Assembly: GCF_030818795.1 (NCBI RefSeq)
Contig: NZ_JAUTAY010000001.1
Location: 1,240,001 to 1,304,000, forward strand
DNA from: Microbacterium sp. SORGH_AS_0862
Lineage (GTDB): Bacteria; Actinomycetota; Actinomycetes; Actinomycetales; Microbacteriaceae
Length of the DNA stretch: 64,000 bases
Reading direction: 5' to 3'
Part shown: positions 18,395 to 27,789 of the stretch, one piece after another
Layout: each line of letters begins with the position of its first letter
Numbering within the stretch: position 1 is the stretch's first letter
The notes under the pieces: model-generated
The model's database searches: none
What the model saw: only the letters and a program-made list of their open reading frames with translations
What the model was told of the DNA's origin: nothing
Position numbers and translations under genes: made by a program

Positions 18395-19285
18395 TCAGGA
18401 TGCGGGCAGGAGCTCGCGAATGAGCCGCACCGCGGGCGAGTCGGTCATGCTGGCGCGCCACACCAGGGCGACAGGACGCGTCGGTTCGGGGTCGCGCACC
18501 GGCACCGCGACGACGTCGTCCGGGAGCCGCCCGCGCCCCAGTTTCGGCACCAGCGCGACCGCGAGCCCGTGGGCGACGAGTTCGATCTGCGAGGCGAACT
18601 CCAAGCACCAGAAGTCGATGCGCGGCGGATGCGGCTCGCCGCGGAACATGTGGCAGAACCACTCGTAGCAGATGGTCCCGTCGGGGGTGCTGGACCACAC
18701 GCGATCGCGCACGTCGGCGGGGCTCACCGCATCCCTCGACGCGAGCGGGTCGTCCCGGTGGACGAGCAGGTCCGCCGTGTCGCGGAGGAACTCGGCGCTG
18801 CGCACGCTCGGCGGCAGCGTGAGCGTGACGCCCTCCCAGTGGTGCACGATCGCGAGATCCAGCGTGCCGGCGGTGACCGCCGCGACCGCATCCCACGGGT
18901 CGATCTCCGTGACGGTCAGGCGGAGGTCAGGCGCCTCCGCCGCGGCTCGTGTCACGAGGCCGGGGACGACGCCGCGCACAGCGGTCGAGAACACCCCGAG
19001 ACGCAACGTGCCCGTGGGCCGGGCGCCGGCGTCGTGCAGCCGCGACCGCAGCTGCTCCACCTGGGTCCGCAGCTGCGCCCCCTCCTCCACCAGGCGACGC
19101 CCCGCCGCCGTGAGCACCACACCCCGCCCCTGCCGATCGATGAGTCGGGCCCCGAGGTCGCGCTCGAGCCGCTTGATCTGCTGCGACACCGCGGACGGCG
19201 TGTAGTCGAGCTCGGCCGCCGCGGCGTGGACCGTGCCGGTGCGGGCGAGAGCGAGCAGCGCATCCACGGCGGCCAGATCGATCAT
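18395..19285 (-). CDS. LysR-family regulator (ArgP/IciA-like subgroup)
   Basis: A 296-residue LysR regulator starting at MIDLAAVDALLAL. The N-terminal winged helix carries ARTGTVHAAAAELDYTPSAVSQQIKRLERDLGARL split over the usual helix-turn-helix positions (about 17-45), and the rest is a periplasmic-binding-like effector domain. It is divergent from an EamA-type exporter, with 85 nt between the starts containing a perfect 12-bp palindrome, so it most likely controls that exporter. The effector is unknown. Confidence 0.85.
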   Translation of the reverse strand: MIDLAAVDALLALARTGTVHAAAAELDYTPSAVSQQIKRLERDLGARLIDRQGRGVVLTAAGRRLVEEGAQLRTQVEQLRSRLHDAGARPTGTLRLGVFSTAVRGVVPGLVTRAAAEAPDLRLTVTEIDPWDAVAAVTAGTLDLAIVHHWEGVTLTLPPSVRSAEFLRDTADLLVHRDDPLASRDAVSPADVRDRVWSSTPDGTICYEWFCHMFRGEPHPPRIDFWCLEFASQIELVAHGLAVALVPKLGRGRLPDDVVAVPVRDPEPTRPVALVWRASMTDSPAVRLIRELLPAS

Positions 19286-19309
19286 GGCGTCGACCGTATC
19301 ACCAGGCTT

Positions 19310-19321
19310 CACGGATCCGTG
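19310..19321. promoter_or_regulatory. Palindrome in the LysR/EamA divergent promoter
   Basis: CACGGATCCGTG is a perfect 12-bp palindrome about 25 nt upstream of the LysR start and 50 nt upstream of the EamA start. Its place between divergent genes fits an LTTR operator, but the match to the T-N11-A rule is not clean, so the assignment is tentative. Confidence 0.4.
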
Positions 19322-19370
19322 CAGAACTGTGCGCTGGTGCTGCACGAAGGCACTCGGTCACGATGGGCGG

Positions 19371-20315
19371 GTGCCCCTTCGCTCCTCTCTCCTCGCCACC
19401 CTCGTCGCCGTGATCTGGGGCGTGAACTTCGTCGTCATCGACGCGGGGCTCGACGGCATGCCGCCCGCACTGTTCGTCGCACTGCGCTTCGCGGCCGTCC
19501 TCGTGCCCGCGATCTTCTTCGTCCCGCGGCCGCGCGGTCGGATGCGGGACGTCCTGCTCATCGGGCTCTTCATGAGCCTCGGCCAGTTCGGCCTGCTGTA
19601 CACGGCCCTGGCGATGGGGATGCCGCCGGGACTCGCCTCCCTCGTGCTGCAGGCTCAGGTGGCCTTCACGATCGTCTTCGCCGCGCTGGCCCTGCGCGAA
19701 GCTCCCCGTCGGGCGCAGGTCGTCGGCGTGGTCGTCGGCGCCGCCGGAGTCGGGATCGTCGCCGCCGGGCGGGATGCGGCCACCCCCGCACTCGCCCTGC
19801 TGGTCACCCTCGCGGCGGCCGCTTCGTGGGCGATCGGCAACGTCATCGCACGCCGGCTCGGCGGCGCGGGCCGGGGAGGCGCGCTCGGGGGTCTCTCGGT
19901 CACCGTCTGGTCGGCGCTCGTCGTCCCCGTGCCGATGGTGCTGCTCGCCGTCGCGCTCGACGGACCGGATGCGGTCGGCACCGCGCTCACCCACCTCGGC
20001 CCGGCGCAGCTGCTGTCCACCGCCTACACGGCGTGGCTGGCGAGCCTGGTGGGCTACGGCATCTGGAACACCCTGCTGGCCCGGCATACCGCATCCGCCG
20101 TCGTCCCGTTCACGATGCTGGTGCCGCCGGTGGGTATCGCGGCGGCATGGCTCGCGCTCGGTGAGACGCCCGCACCCGCCGAGCTCGTCGGCGGCGCCGT
20201 GCTGCTGATCGGCGTCGCCATCGCGGTGCTGCCGCCGCGTGGTCAGAAAATGAGCGGTGTGTCCCCGGGCACACGGGGGCGGAGCGCGGCCGGCGCCGGC
20301 CAACCGAGCTCGTAG
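19371..20315 (+). CDS. EamA/DMT-family exporter
   Basis: A 314-residue integral membrane protein with ten predicted helices in two repeated halves, typical of EamA (RhaT/DMT) transporters: the first half starts LLATLVAVIWGVNFVVI and the second LALLVTLAAAASWAIGNVIARR. Family members export amino acids or other metabolites. The GTG at 19371 fits the family's start. The C-terminus is a non-conserved tail that overlaps the convergent small gene at 20243 by 73 bp, so the real protein may be as annotated or slightly frayed at the end. Divergent LysR is the likely regulator. Confidence 0.85.
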   Translation: MPLRSSLLATLVAVIWGVNFVVIDAGLDGMPPALFVALRFAAVLVPAIFFVPRPRGRMRDVLLIGLFMSLGQFGLLYTALAMGMPPGLASLVLQAQVAFTIVFAALALREAPRRAQVVGVVVGAAGVGIVAAGRDAATPALALLVTLAAAASWAIGNVIARRLGGAGRGGALGGLSVTVWSALVVPVPMVLLAVALDGPDAVGTALTHLGPAQLLSTAYTAWLASLVGYGIWNTLLARHTASAVVPFTMLVPPVGIAAAWLALGETPAPAELVGGAVLLIGVAIAVLPPRGQKMSGVSPGTRGRSAAGAGQPSS

Positions 20316-20611
20316 GTGCGAAGCGGCGCGTCGATCGCGCCGAAGTCCTCGCTCTTGACCACGATGCGCTCCGGCGTCACCTCCACGAGTCGCACCGCCA
20401 GAGGCGCTGCGCCCTCGCGTTCCAGCATCCACTTGTCGGCGAGCCAGCCGAGCCCGCGCGCTTCGAGGGCTTCCTCCGCGTCGAGCCACTCGATCGCCTC
20501 GGTCATGTCGTGGCCGAGGAGGTCGACGGCGACCCAGCCGGATCCCTCCGGCCGGATCCAGCCGAGCAGTTCGCCGTCGTCGCGGCGGTGCGGGGTCCAG
20601 TCCGGGTCCAT
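20243..20611 (-). CDS. Small conserved hypothetical protein
   Basis: A 122-residue soluble protein of unknown function. It is acidic at the N-terminus (MDPDWTPHRRDDGELLGWIRPEG), has a central helix (MTEAIEWLDAEEALEARGLGWLADKW) and beta-rich C-terminal segments (VRLVEVTPERIVVKSEDFG). The regular alternation and codon usage support a real gene. Its 3' end overlaps the EamA gene tail. Confidence 0.65.
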   Translation of the reverse strand: MDPDWTPHRRDDGELLGWIRPEGSGWVAVDLLGHDMTEAIEWLDAEEALEARGLGWLADKWMLEREGAAPLAVRLVEVTPERIVVKSEDFGAIDAPLRTYELGWPAPAALRPRVPGDTPLIF

Positions 20612-20675
20612 CCCGCCACCCTACGCCGGCGCATCCCCCCTCTCCCACGCTCCCTCTCCCCCTCCCCTCCCCTCC

Positions 20676-20750
20676 CCCGCGAGACTGCATTCGGAGCACG
20701 AGATCACTGTCATTACCCGTGATCTCGTGACGGAAATGCAGTCTCGCGGG
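20676..20750. repeat. 75-bp nested palindrome, copy 2
   Basis: Second copy of the 75-bp element at 18286: identical 15-bp outer arms, 11-bp inner arms and 11-nt loop, with different 6-nt internal segments (TCGGAG and ACGGAA). Here it lies upstream of two divergent genes (the 20243 gene and the exporter operon), so it cannot be only a shared transcription terminator. The flanking pyrimidine-rich DNA is unrelated to that of copy 1, which marks the exact element boundaries. Confidence 0.9.
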
Positions 20751-20763
20751 AGGCGCTAGCGGC

Positions 20764-20814
20764 GTGACAGCGCGGTGACAGCGGCGGGGACGACGTGACA
20801 GCGGCATGACGGCG
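20764..20814 (+). promoter_or_regulatory. GTGACAG direct-repeat array before drrAB
   Basis: Four direct repeats start at 20764, 20775, 20795 and 20806: GTGACAGCG three times and ATGACGGCG once. The spacings are 11, 20 and 11 bp, so pairs lie on the same helix face. Heptameric direct repeats at 11-bp spacing just upstream of the -10 are the known binding layout of SARP activators, and a SARP gene is encoded convergently at 22675. The exporter start codon is at 20857. Confidence 0.6.
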
Positions 20815-20856
20815 GGAGCGGCGCACTCTGGGAGCACGCCAGCAGAAAGGCTCCCC

Positions 20857-21848
<992 letters not shown>

Positions 21849-21852
<4 letters not shown>

Positions 21853-22673
21853 CCACCCTCGCACCCCACCGCATCGTGCCCGCGACCGAGCGGACACTGA
21901 AGAACCGCACGAGCCTGTCGCAGACGGTGAGCAACACCCTCACGATGGCGTACCGCGGCCTCGTGAAGATCCGGCGCACACCGGAGCAGCTCGTCGATGT
22001 GACGCTGCAGCCGATCATCTTCACCCTGATGTTCGCGTACATCTTCGGCGGCGCGATCTCCGGCGACGTGCAGAACTACCTGCCGCTGCTGATCCCCGGG
22101 ATCCTCGTGCAGACGGTCGTGACCACCTCCGTCGTCACCGGCACACAGCTGCGCGAGGACATGGACAAGGGCGTGTTCGACCGCTTCCGCTCCCTGCCGA
22201 TCGCCCGCATCGCGCCCCTGTCGGGCGCGTTGCTGGCCGACACTCTGCGCTACACGATCGCCACCACCCTCACCTTCGGGATGGGCTTCGTCATGGGCTA
22301 CCGGCCCGGCGGCGGCGTGCTCGCCGTCATCGGCGCGGGCCTGCTCGTGATCGTCTCGTCGTGGGCGATGAGCTGGATCTTCGCGTTCTTCGGCGTGATC
22401 GCCCGCACCGCGGCCAGCGTGCAGGGCATCTCGATGCTGGCACTGTTCCCGCTGACGTTCCTCTCGAACGCCTTCGTCCCGGTCGACACGCTGCCCGACG
22501 TGCTGCGGTGGTTCGCGGAGATCAACCCGATCTCCCACCTCATCACCGCCGTGCGCGACCTCGCGAACTCCGGCGTCGTGGGCGGCGACCTGTTCGTCTC
22601 GCTCGCGGGAGCCGCCGTCATCGTGGTGATCTTCGCCCCGCTGACCGTGCGCGCCTACATGCGCAAGGCCTGA
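21849..22673 (+). CDS. DrrB-type ABC-2 permease
   Basis: A 274-residue ABC-2 permease with about six helices, partner of the ATPase upstream. It contains the typical QPIIFTLMFAYIFGGAI first-helix segment, GVFDRFRSLPIAR in the cytoplasmic coupling loop, and FPLTFLSNAFVPVDTLP before the last helices, a strong DrrB/NodJ signature. The stop lies 1 nt from the convergent SARP stop, so no terminator fits between them. Confidence 0.92.
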
Positions 22674-22674
22674 C

Positions 22675-25500
22675 TCAGAGCAGCGCCACCAGGTCGGCGA
22701 GATCTGCGGGGCCGGATGCGGAAGCGTCCGGCCCCGCATCCGTTCCGATCTTCGCCCGCACGCGCTGCACGACGGGATCCGTCTCGTCGGACCGGCCCCG
22801 CAGCACCGCCGCGAGCGCCAGAGCGCGCCGCGCGTCATCGGGGCGGTCAGTCGCGGCGAACAGCTCCGCGGCGGCGAGCGCCGCATCCGCCATGATCGGC
22901 TGGTCGCCCGATCCGATCGCGAGCTCGATGCCGACGCGCACCTCGTCGCGCGCCTCGTCGAAGCGGTCCGCAAGCACGAGCGCCTGGGCATGACGCGAGG
23001 ACATCCACGCGTGGATCTGCGGGGGAATCCCTGGCAGGGATCCGTCCCGCAGCGCGGGCGGCATCGTTTCGAGGATGGCCAGCGCCGCGTCCCCGTCTCC
23101 GACGATCACCTCGAAGGTCACCGCCGTGAGGGATGCCTGAAGCACCGCGCGGTCGGATCCGTCACGGCGCGCGGCGTCCTGCATCCCCGCCAGGCGCTCC
23201 CGCGCCTCGCGGATGCGGCCGAGCCGCACCAGCAGCACGATGGCGAAGGCCTGCTGTTGCAGCTGATCGGAGACGGAGGTCAGCCCCTCGAGCGCGCTGC
23301 TGGCCGCATCGGTGATCTCCAGCGCCTCTTCGAGACGGCCATGCAGCATGAGCCATTCGGAGCGCATCTGACTCGCGAGCGCGATCCCCCACGTGTCGCC
23401 CACCTCGCGCAGCAGGCGCAGCGCCTCCTCGCTCTGGCGGTCGAGGCGCTCGATGTCGCCGCCGTTCTGCGCGATGGCCGCCTCGATCGCGGCCACGACG
23501 CCACGGGACCACGTCGGTGCGCCCTCGAGGTCGGCAGGGTCCAGGCGGAAGTTCGGCAGCCAGGGCGTCCCGGGACGGCCGTCGCCGATGGCTCGCGCCT
23601 GGGCTCTCAGCAGGACGGGCAGGATCAGCGACAGCTCGGACGGATGCGCCGCCGCGGCCTCGGCGATCCGGTCGGCGTCCTCGGCGGTGAAGCCTCCCGA
23701 GATCTGTGCGTCGGCGGAGGCGAAGATGAGCTGCACTCCCGTGATCACCACGCCCGCCTCGGAGCCGAGGGTGGCATCGGCGCCGACCAGGTCGAGGGCG
23801 GCGCGCAAGGCCTCCAGGCGCTCGCGCATGATCCACGCCCAGATCTGCGCCCGCACGAGCTCGACGGCCGTCTCGCTCATCTGCGTCCGCGCGCCGCTCC
23901 AGCGGGTGGCGGCCGCCAGGTTCTCCTCGTTGGCATCGAACCACGCGATCGCGGAACGCACCGCGGGGGTGCGCAGCTCGGCGTCTCGCTCAAGGGCCCG
24001 CCGCGCGAGCACCCGCGCCTGCGTATCGCGAGACCGGTCCTCGGAGCCCCGGCGGCGGAGCTGCTCGATCCCGTACTCGCGCACCGTCTCGAGCACGCGG
24101 AACCGGCCGCGCGCCCGCTGCACCAGCGAGCGGTCGACGAGCTCGTCGAACACGCTCGCGGGCAGGGCGAAGGCCGCAGCGACCTCGCCCGCATCCGCCG
24201 CGTCGATGCCGTCCGGGAACACGGCCAGGGCGAGCAGCCCCTCGCGCTCCGGCTCGCCGAGCAGATCCCAGCTCCAGTCGATGACCGCGCGCAGGGTCTG
24301 ATGGCGCGCTGCGGCCGAGCGGGGACCGCGGTCGAACAGAGCGAAGCGGTCGGACAGACCCGATTCCAGCTCGTCGATACCGAGGGTGCGCGCCTTCGCG
24401 CCGGCCAGCTCCAACGCGAGGGGAAGCCCGTCGAGGTGCCGCGCGATGCGCTCGACGGCGGGGAGTTCCTCCGGGGCGGGCGCCGCTCCGCGAGCGGCCA
24501 GGATGCGGGCGGCGAGAAGCGCGGTGGCGTCCGCATCCGGCAGCGGGCCGAGTTCGACGAACGCCTCGCCGGACAGCCCCAGGGGCTCACGGCTCGTCAC
24601 CAGGACGGTGACGCCCGGCACCGCGAGCACGGTCGCCGCGACCTCGGCCGTCTCCTGCAGCACGTGCTCCGCGTTGTCGAGCACGAGCAGCACGGACCGG
24701 CCCGCGAGGGCGGCGAGCACGCTCTCCGCCGCGGGGAGCTCACCCGCGGGATTGTCCGTGAGTCGGATGCTGCGCCCGAGCGCCGTGACCACCGCGCCCC
24801 AGACCTCGCCCGGCTGGGCCGGCGCGAGCTCGACGAAGACGGCGGGCGGCCGGTGCCTGGCGGTCTCGAGGGCGAGGGTCGTCTTTCCCGCCCCGCCCGG
24901 ACCCAGCAGGGTGACGAGTCGGAAGGTCAGCAGCTGAGAGGAGAGGAGGGCGAGCTCCTCGCCCCGACCCACGAGCGGGGTGAGAGCCGCGGGTATCGCG
25001 GGCACGGGCTCCGGCGCCTCCTGCGTCGACGGTGCCGCACCCCGGGTCAGCCGCTCCGCGTGCGCGCGGTCTTCGAGGAGGTCTCGCAGTACCCAGTCGA
25101 AGCCGTCGGCCAGCCACGGCTCGCCGCGCCACAGGGCGAGCGCCTCGCGGGCGAGGGGTGCGGGGTCCGCGCCGGCGCGTGCCGCCTGCACGAGGTCGGC
25201 GAAGCGCACGAGATCGACGTCATCGCGGGCGACGTCGAGCGCGTAGCCGCCGGGGTCCGCGCGAAGGATCCCCTCCGGCAGCGTCCGCCGCATCCGCGAC
25301 ACCAGCGACTGCAGCGACGCGCGCGGATCCTCCGGGGCGTCGCCGGGCCACACGTCCTCTGCGAGGGCGCGGTAGCTGACTGTCGTCCCCGCATCCAGCG
25401 CGAGCCGCAGCAGCAGCGCACGCTGACGCGATCCGCGCACCTCGATCGGCGAGCCCGCCGCATCCTCGGCCGCGAAACCGCCGAAGAACTGCAGCCGCAT
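22675..25500 (-). CDS. SARP/AfsR-type regulator with NB-ARC ATPase
   Basis: A 941-residue transcriptional regulator. Residues 1-95 are an OmpR-like winged helix (MRLQFFGGF ... SLVSRMRRTLP), 95-155 a shortened BTAD segment, and from about 170 an NB-ARC ATPase with P-loop GPGGAGKTT (200-208), Walker B LLVLDNAEHVL, and the DGLPLALELAGAKA motif. The C-terminal third is alpha-helical TPR-like. The layout is that of AfsR-class regulators, but the BTAD is much shorter than the usual 150 residues. The start at 25500 was chosen because the DNA-binding domain begins there. It probably controls the adjacent DrrAB operon, whose promoter carries SARP-like repeats. Confidence 0.85.
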   Translation of the reverse strand: MRLQFFGGFAAEDAAGSPIEVRGSRQRALLLRLALDAGTTVSYRALAEDVWPGDAPEDPRASLQSLVSRMRRTLPEGILRADPGGYALDVARDDVDLVRFADLVQAARAGADPAPLAREALALWRGEPWLADGFDWVLRDLLEDRAHAERLTRGAAPSTQEAPEPVPAIPAALTPLVGRGEELALLSSQLLTFRLVTLLGPGGAGKTTLALETARHRPPAVFVELAPAQPGEVWGAVVTALGRSIRLTDNPAGELPAAESVLAALAGRSVLLVLDNAEHVLQETAEVAATVLAVPGVTVLVTSREPLGLSGEAFVELGPLPDADATALLAARILAARGAAPAPEELPAVERIARHLDGLPLALELAGAKARTLGIDELESGLSDRFALFDRGPRSAAARHQTLRAVIDWSWDLLGEPEREGLLALAVFPDGIDAADAGEVAAAFALPASVFDELVDRSLVQRARGRFRVLETVREYGIEQLRRRGSEDRSRDTQARVLARRALERDAELRTPAVRSAIAWFDANEENLAAATRWSGARTQMSETAVELVRAQIWAWIMRERLEALRAALDLVGADATLGSEAGVVITGVQLIFASADAQISGGFTAEDADRIAEAAAAHPSELSLILPVLLRAQARAIGDGRPGTPWLPNFRLDPADLEGAPTWSRGVVAAIEAAIAQNGGDIERLDRQSEEALRLLREVGDTWGIALASQMRSEWLMLHGRLEEALEITDAASSALEGLTSVSDQLQQQAFAIVLLVRLGRIREARERLAGMQDAARRDGSDRAVLQASLTAVTFEVIVGDGDAALAILETMPPALRDGSLPGIPPQIHAWMSSRHAQALVLADRFDEARDEVRVGIELAIGSGDQPIMADAALAAAELFAATDRPDDARRALALAAVLRGRSDETDPVVQRVRAKIGTDAGPDASASGPADLADLVALL

Positions 25501-25601
25501 GCTCTCACTGTAGAACGCGCCCGCATCCGACCCCGTCGGGCTCTCGGCCGCGGGAAGAGGAAGGCGGTGCCGAGCGCCCGCCTCGTCCCGGGACAGCGGC
25601 G

Positions 25602-26381
25602 TCAGGCGCGGGTGGTGACGTGCTCGGCGAACAGGCCGGGCCAAGCCATCACGCCGTAGGGGCTGCGGGCGACGATCAGGCGACTGTCGTCGATGAGCTC
25701 ACGCAGCGTCCGCGCGGTCTTGAGCGGATGCGTGCGGTCACCCGTCCAGGCGAGGATGAGGGTCGGCACCTCGATACGGGCGATGCGCTTCTTGGGCGGA
25801 AGGTCGGTGGCCGCCGCCCCGCGCAGCACGATCGGCAGCAGCTCGGCCGGCACGGTGGGACGCGTCTCGGGTGCGTCCGCGAGGGCCGGCGGAACGGGAG
25901 CCGTGTTGCCGATCTCGAGCAGGGCGGCGAGCCCTCCGCGCTCGACGAGCTCTGCGTTCGCCCGGTAGACATCGCCCTGCGCCCGGCGCCGCTTGAAGGC
26001 GGTGGGCGGCGTGACGAGGGTGAGCGTCGAGAATCGCCGCCTGTCGGAGGCCGCCGCGTGCAGCAGGGTTCCCGTCCCCATCGACGGCCCGACGCCGTGC
26101 ACCTTCTCACCGGGCGCGACCGCATCCAGCAGCATGAGCAGGTCTTCGGCCAGCGCATCCCAGCCGTAGTCCGATTCGCGCTCCGTGCCGCTCGAGCGTC
26201 CGTGACCGCGCGCGTCGTAGCGCAGGATGCGGTGACCGCGCAGCGCCCTGCCGAGATCCAGACCCAGCTGCGCGTCGCGGCTGCGACTCGAGGTGAGTCC
26301 GTGCAACTGCACGACGAGGGGCCCCTCGTCGCCGGTGATGTCGTAGTCGAGACTCGCTCCCCGCACACGTAGCGACGGCAT
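25602..26381 (-). CDS. Alpha/beta-fold hydrolase
   Basis: A 259-residue alpha/beta hydrolase. The oxyanion strand is VVQLHGLT, the Asp-rich turn RYDARGHGRSSG, and the nucleophile elbow G-P-S-M-G with Ser100. Acid and His would be in the LAWTGDRTHP region and near the C-terminus, although a clean catalytic His near the end is not obvious (AEHVTTRA). Substrate unknown. The start at 26381 is favoured by GGAACGGAG upstream; a GTG at 26399 is possible. The gene lies 101 nt upstream of the SARP gene on the same strand and is divergent from the condensation-domain gene. Confidence 0.8.
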   Translation of the reverse strand: MPSLRVRGASLDYDITGDEGPLVVQLHGLTSSRSRDAQLGLDLGRALRGHRILRYDARGHGRSSGTERESDYGWDALAEDLLMLLDAVAPGEKVHGVGPSMGTGTLLHAAASDRRRFSTLTLVTPPTAFKRRRAQGDVYRANAELVERGGLAALLEIGNTAPVPPALADAPETRPTVPAELLPIVLRGAAATDLPPKKRIARIEVPTLILAWTGDRTHPLKTARTLRELIDDSRLIVARSPYGVMAWPGLFAEHVTTRA

Positions 26382-26427
26382 CCGCGTCTCCGTTCCCACC
26401 CGTCCACTGCCCGCAATCTGCGCCCCT

Positions 26428-26441
26428 TAGACTACGGCGCC
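26428..26441 (+). promoter_or_regulatory. Leaderless -10 element
   Basis: TAGACT (26428-26433) lies 8 nt before the ATG at 26442. In actinobacteria a TANNNT box at this distance usually places the transcription start on the first base of the start codon, giving a leaderless mRNA; no Shine-Dalgarno sequence is present, which agrees. Confidence 0.5.
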
Positions 26442-27734
26442 ATGCGCCTCACGAATGTCGCCCACCTCCGGCTCCCGACCGGGCGACTGCACAGCTATGA
26501 CGTCGCGATCGAAGCGACGGACGAGGAGCTGCCCGTCTCGTTCGATCAGGGCCGCCATGTCGGAGAGGGCGATCGTCCGGGATCGTGGATGGCGATCTCG
26601 TTCCGGCTCGCAGGCGCCGAGCGCCACGCACTGGGTCGGGCATGGGATGCGGTCGTCGCCCGTCACGGAACCCTCCGCACCGTCTTCCGTGCGGGCGAGC
26701 GCGTGAGGCTGTTCGCGGGCGAGCAGACGCCCGGCGTGTGGCGCACCCACGCCACGGACGCAGGCATGACCACGGCGCTGCGGGAGGCGTTCGACTCCGG
26801 CTGCCGCCCGCACGCGGCGGGCTCCTTCCTGCTGTGTCTCGTGGAGCCGGATGCGGGCGAGCCGGTCGTCGTCATCGGCAGCGACCACGCCCATGTCGAC
26901 ATGTGGTCCCTCCTGGTGCTGGGCCGCGACCTGGATCGCGCGCTGCGCCGCGTGCAGGCGGGCGAGGACGCGGACCTGGCGCCCGCGCATCCGTTCGCCG
27001 AGCACACCGCGCTGCTGGAGGCCATGGGCGACTCGCCCGCCGGCGTCCGCGACGAGTGGGAGCGACTGCTCGCGGCCGGCGGGCAGGCCATGCCGCGCTT
27101 CCCGCTTCCGCTGGGCGACATGAGCCGCGCCCACGACGAGGTCGTGGAGGTGCGCGACGTCCTCGATCCCGCACAGGTCGTGGAGCTGACCCGGGTCGCG
27201 GACGTACGCGGCGTGCGGCCGACCGCGGTCGCGCTCGCGGCGGTCACGCGCGCCACCCGTCGTGTCGCCGACGCGCCCCTGCGTGCCGTGTTCCCCGTGC
27301 ACAGCCGCAACGATCCGCGGTGGACGGATGCGGTGGGCTGGTTCATCACGAACTCGGTCATCGAGTGCGAGGACGGCGACCCGGCCGCGTGCGCCGCGGA
27401 TGTCCGCCGCGCACTGCAGCTCGGCTCGCATCCCCTCGCTCCCGTGTTCGCCCCGCGCGGCGGGATGCCTCGCACTCCGGGCATGTTCGCGCTGTCATGG
27501 CTGGACACGCGTCGCCTGCCCGTGGCGGTCGACGACCCGCAGGCATCGTGGATCTCCGCGGTGATCCGCACGAACGGCGTGATGATCTGGTTCGTCATCA
27601 ACGACACCGGGCTGCATCTGCGCTGCCGCTACCCCGACACCCCCGAGGCGCGTGCCTCTCTCACGCTCTGGCTGGATGCGGTGGAGAGCGAGCTCAAGGC
27701 GGCGGCGACCGCATCCGTTCCGGTCGCGGGCTGA
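26442..27734 (+). CDS. Orphan condensation-domain / PapA-like acyltransferase
   Basis: A 430-residue protein with the fold of NRPS condensation domains and PapA acyltransferases. The catalytic motif reads S-D-H-A-H-V-D-M, keeping the essential His149 and Asp153 of HHxxxDG while the first His and last Gly are changed. VFPVHSRNDPRWTDAVGWFITNSV matches the second conserved region (the R/N and G-W-F block). No adenylation or carrier domain is nearby, so it is a free-standing enzyme, perhaps an acyltransferase making an ester or amide. Divergent from a hydrolase gene by 60 nt. Confidence 0.75.
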   Translation: MRLTNVAHLRLPTGRLHSYDVAIEATDEELPVSFDQGRHVGEGDRPGSWMAISFRLAGAERHALGRAWDAVVARHGTLRTVFRAGERVRLFAGEQTPGVWRTHATDAGMTTALREAFDSGCRPHAAGSFLLCLVEPDAGEPVVVIGSDHAHVDMWSLLVLGRDLDRALRRVQAGEDADLAPAHPFAEHTALLEAMGDSPAGVRDEWERLLAAGGQAMPRFPLPLGDMSRAHDEVVEVRDVLDPAQVVELTRVADVRGVRPTAVALAAVTRATRRVADAPLRAVFPVHSRNDPRWTDAVGWFITNSVIECEDGDPAACAADVRRALQLGSHPLAPVFAPRGGMPRTPGMFALSWLDTRRLPVAVDDPQASWISAVIRTNGVMIWFVINDTGLHLRCRYPDTPEARASLTLWLDAVESELKAAATASVPVAG

Positions 27735-27776
27735 TCACCCGGCACCAACCTCCCGCACGGAGCGGCGCCGCCCGGA

Positions 27777-27789
27777 TACGGTGGCGACT
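27777..27789 (+). promoter_or_regulatory. Leaderless -10 element of the POT gene
   Basis: TACGGT (27777-27782) lies 7 nt before the ATG at 27790, with no ribosome binding site, so the transporter mRNA is probably leaderless like that of the preceding gene. Confidence 0.45.

Noticed and set aside
18286..20750. The 75-bp palindromes as ordinary terminators
   Set aside because: Their arms and loop are conserved at sequence level between two sites, and one copy lies in a divergent promoter region, so termination cannot be the shared function.
22990..25659. 889-codon open frame on the plus strand opposite the SARP gene
   Set aside because: It is a shadow of high GC content in the third codon position; its translation is low-complexity Arg/Gly/Ala-rich without domain signatures, while the minus strand encodes a clear SARP.
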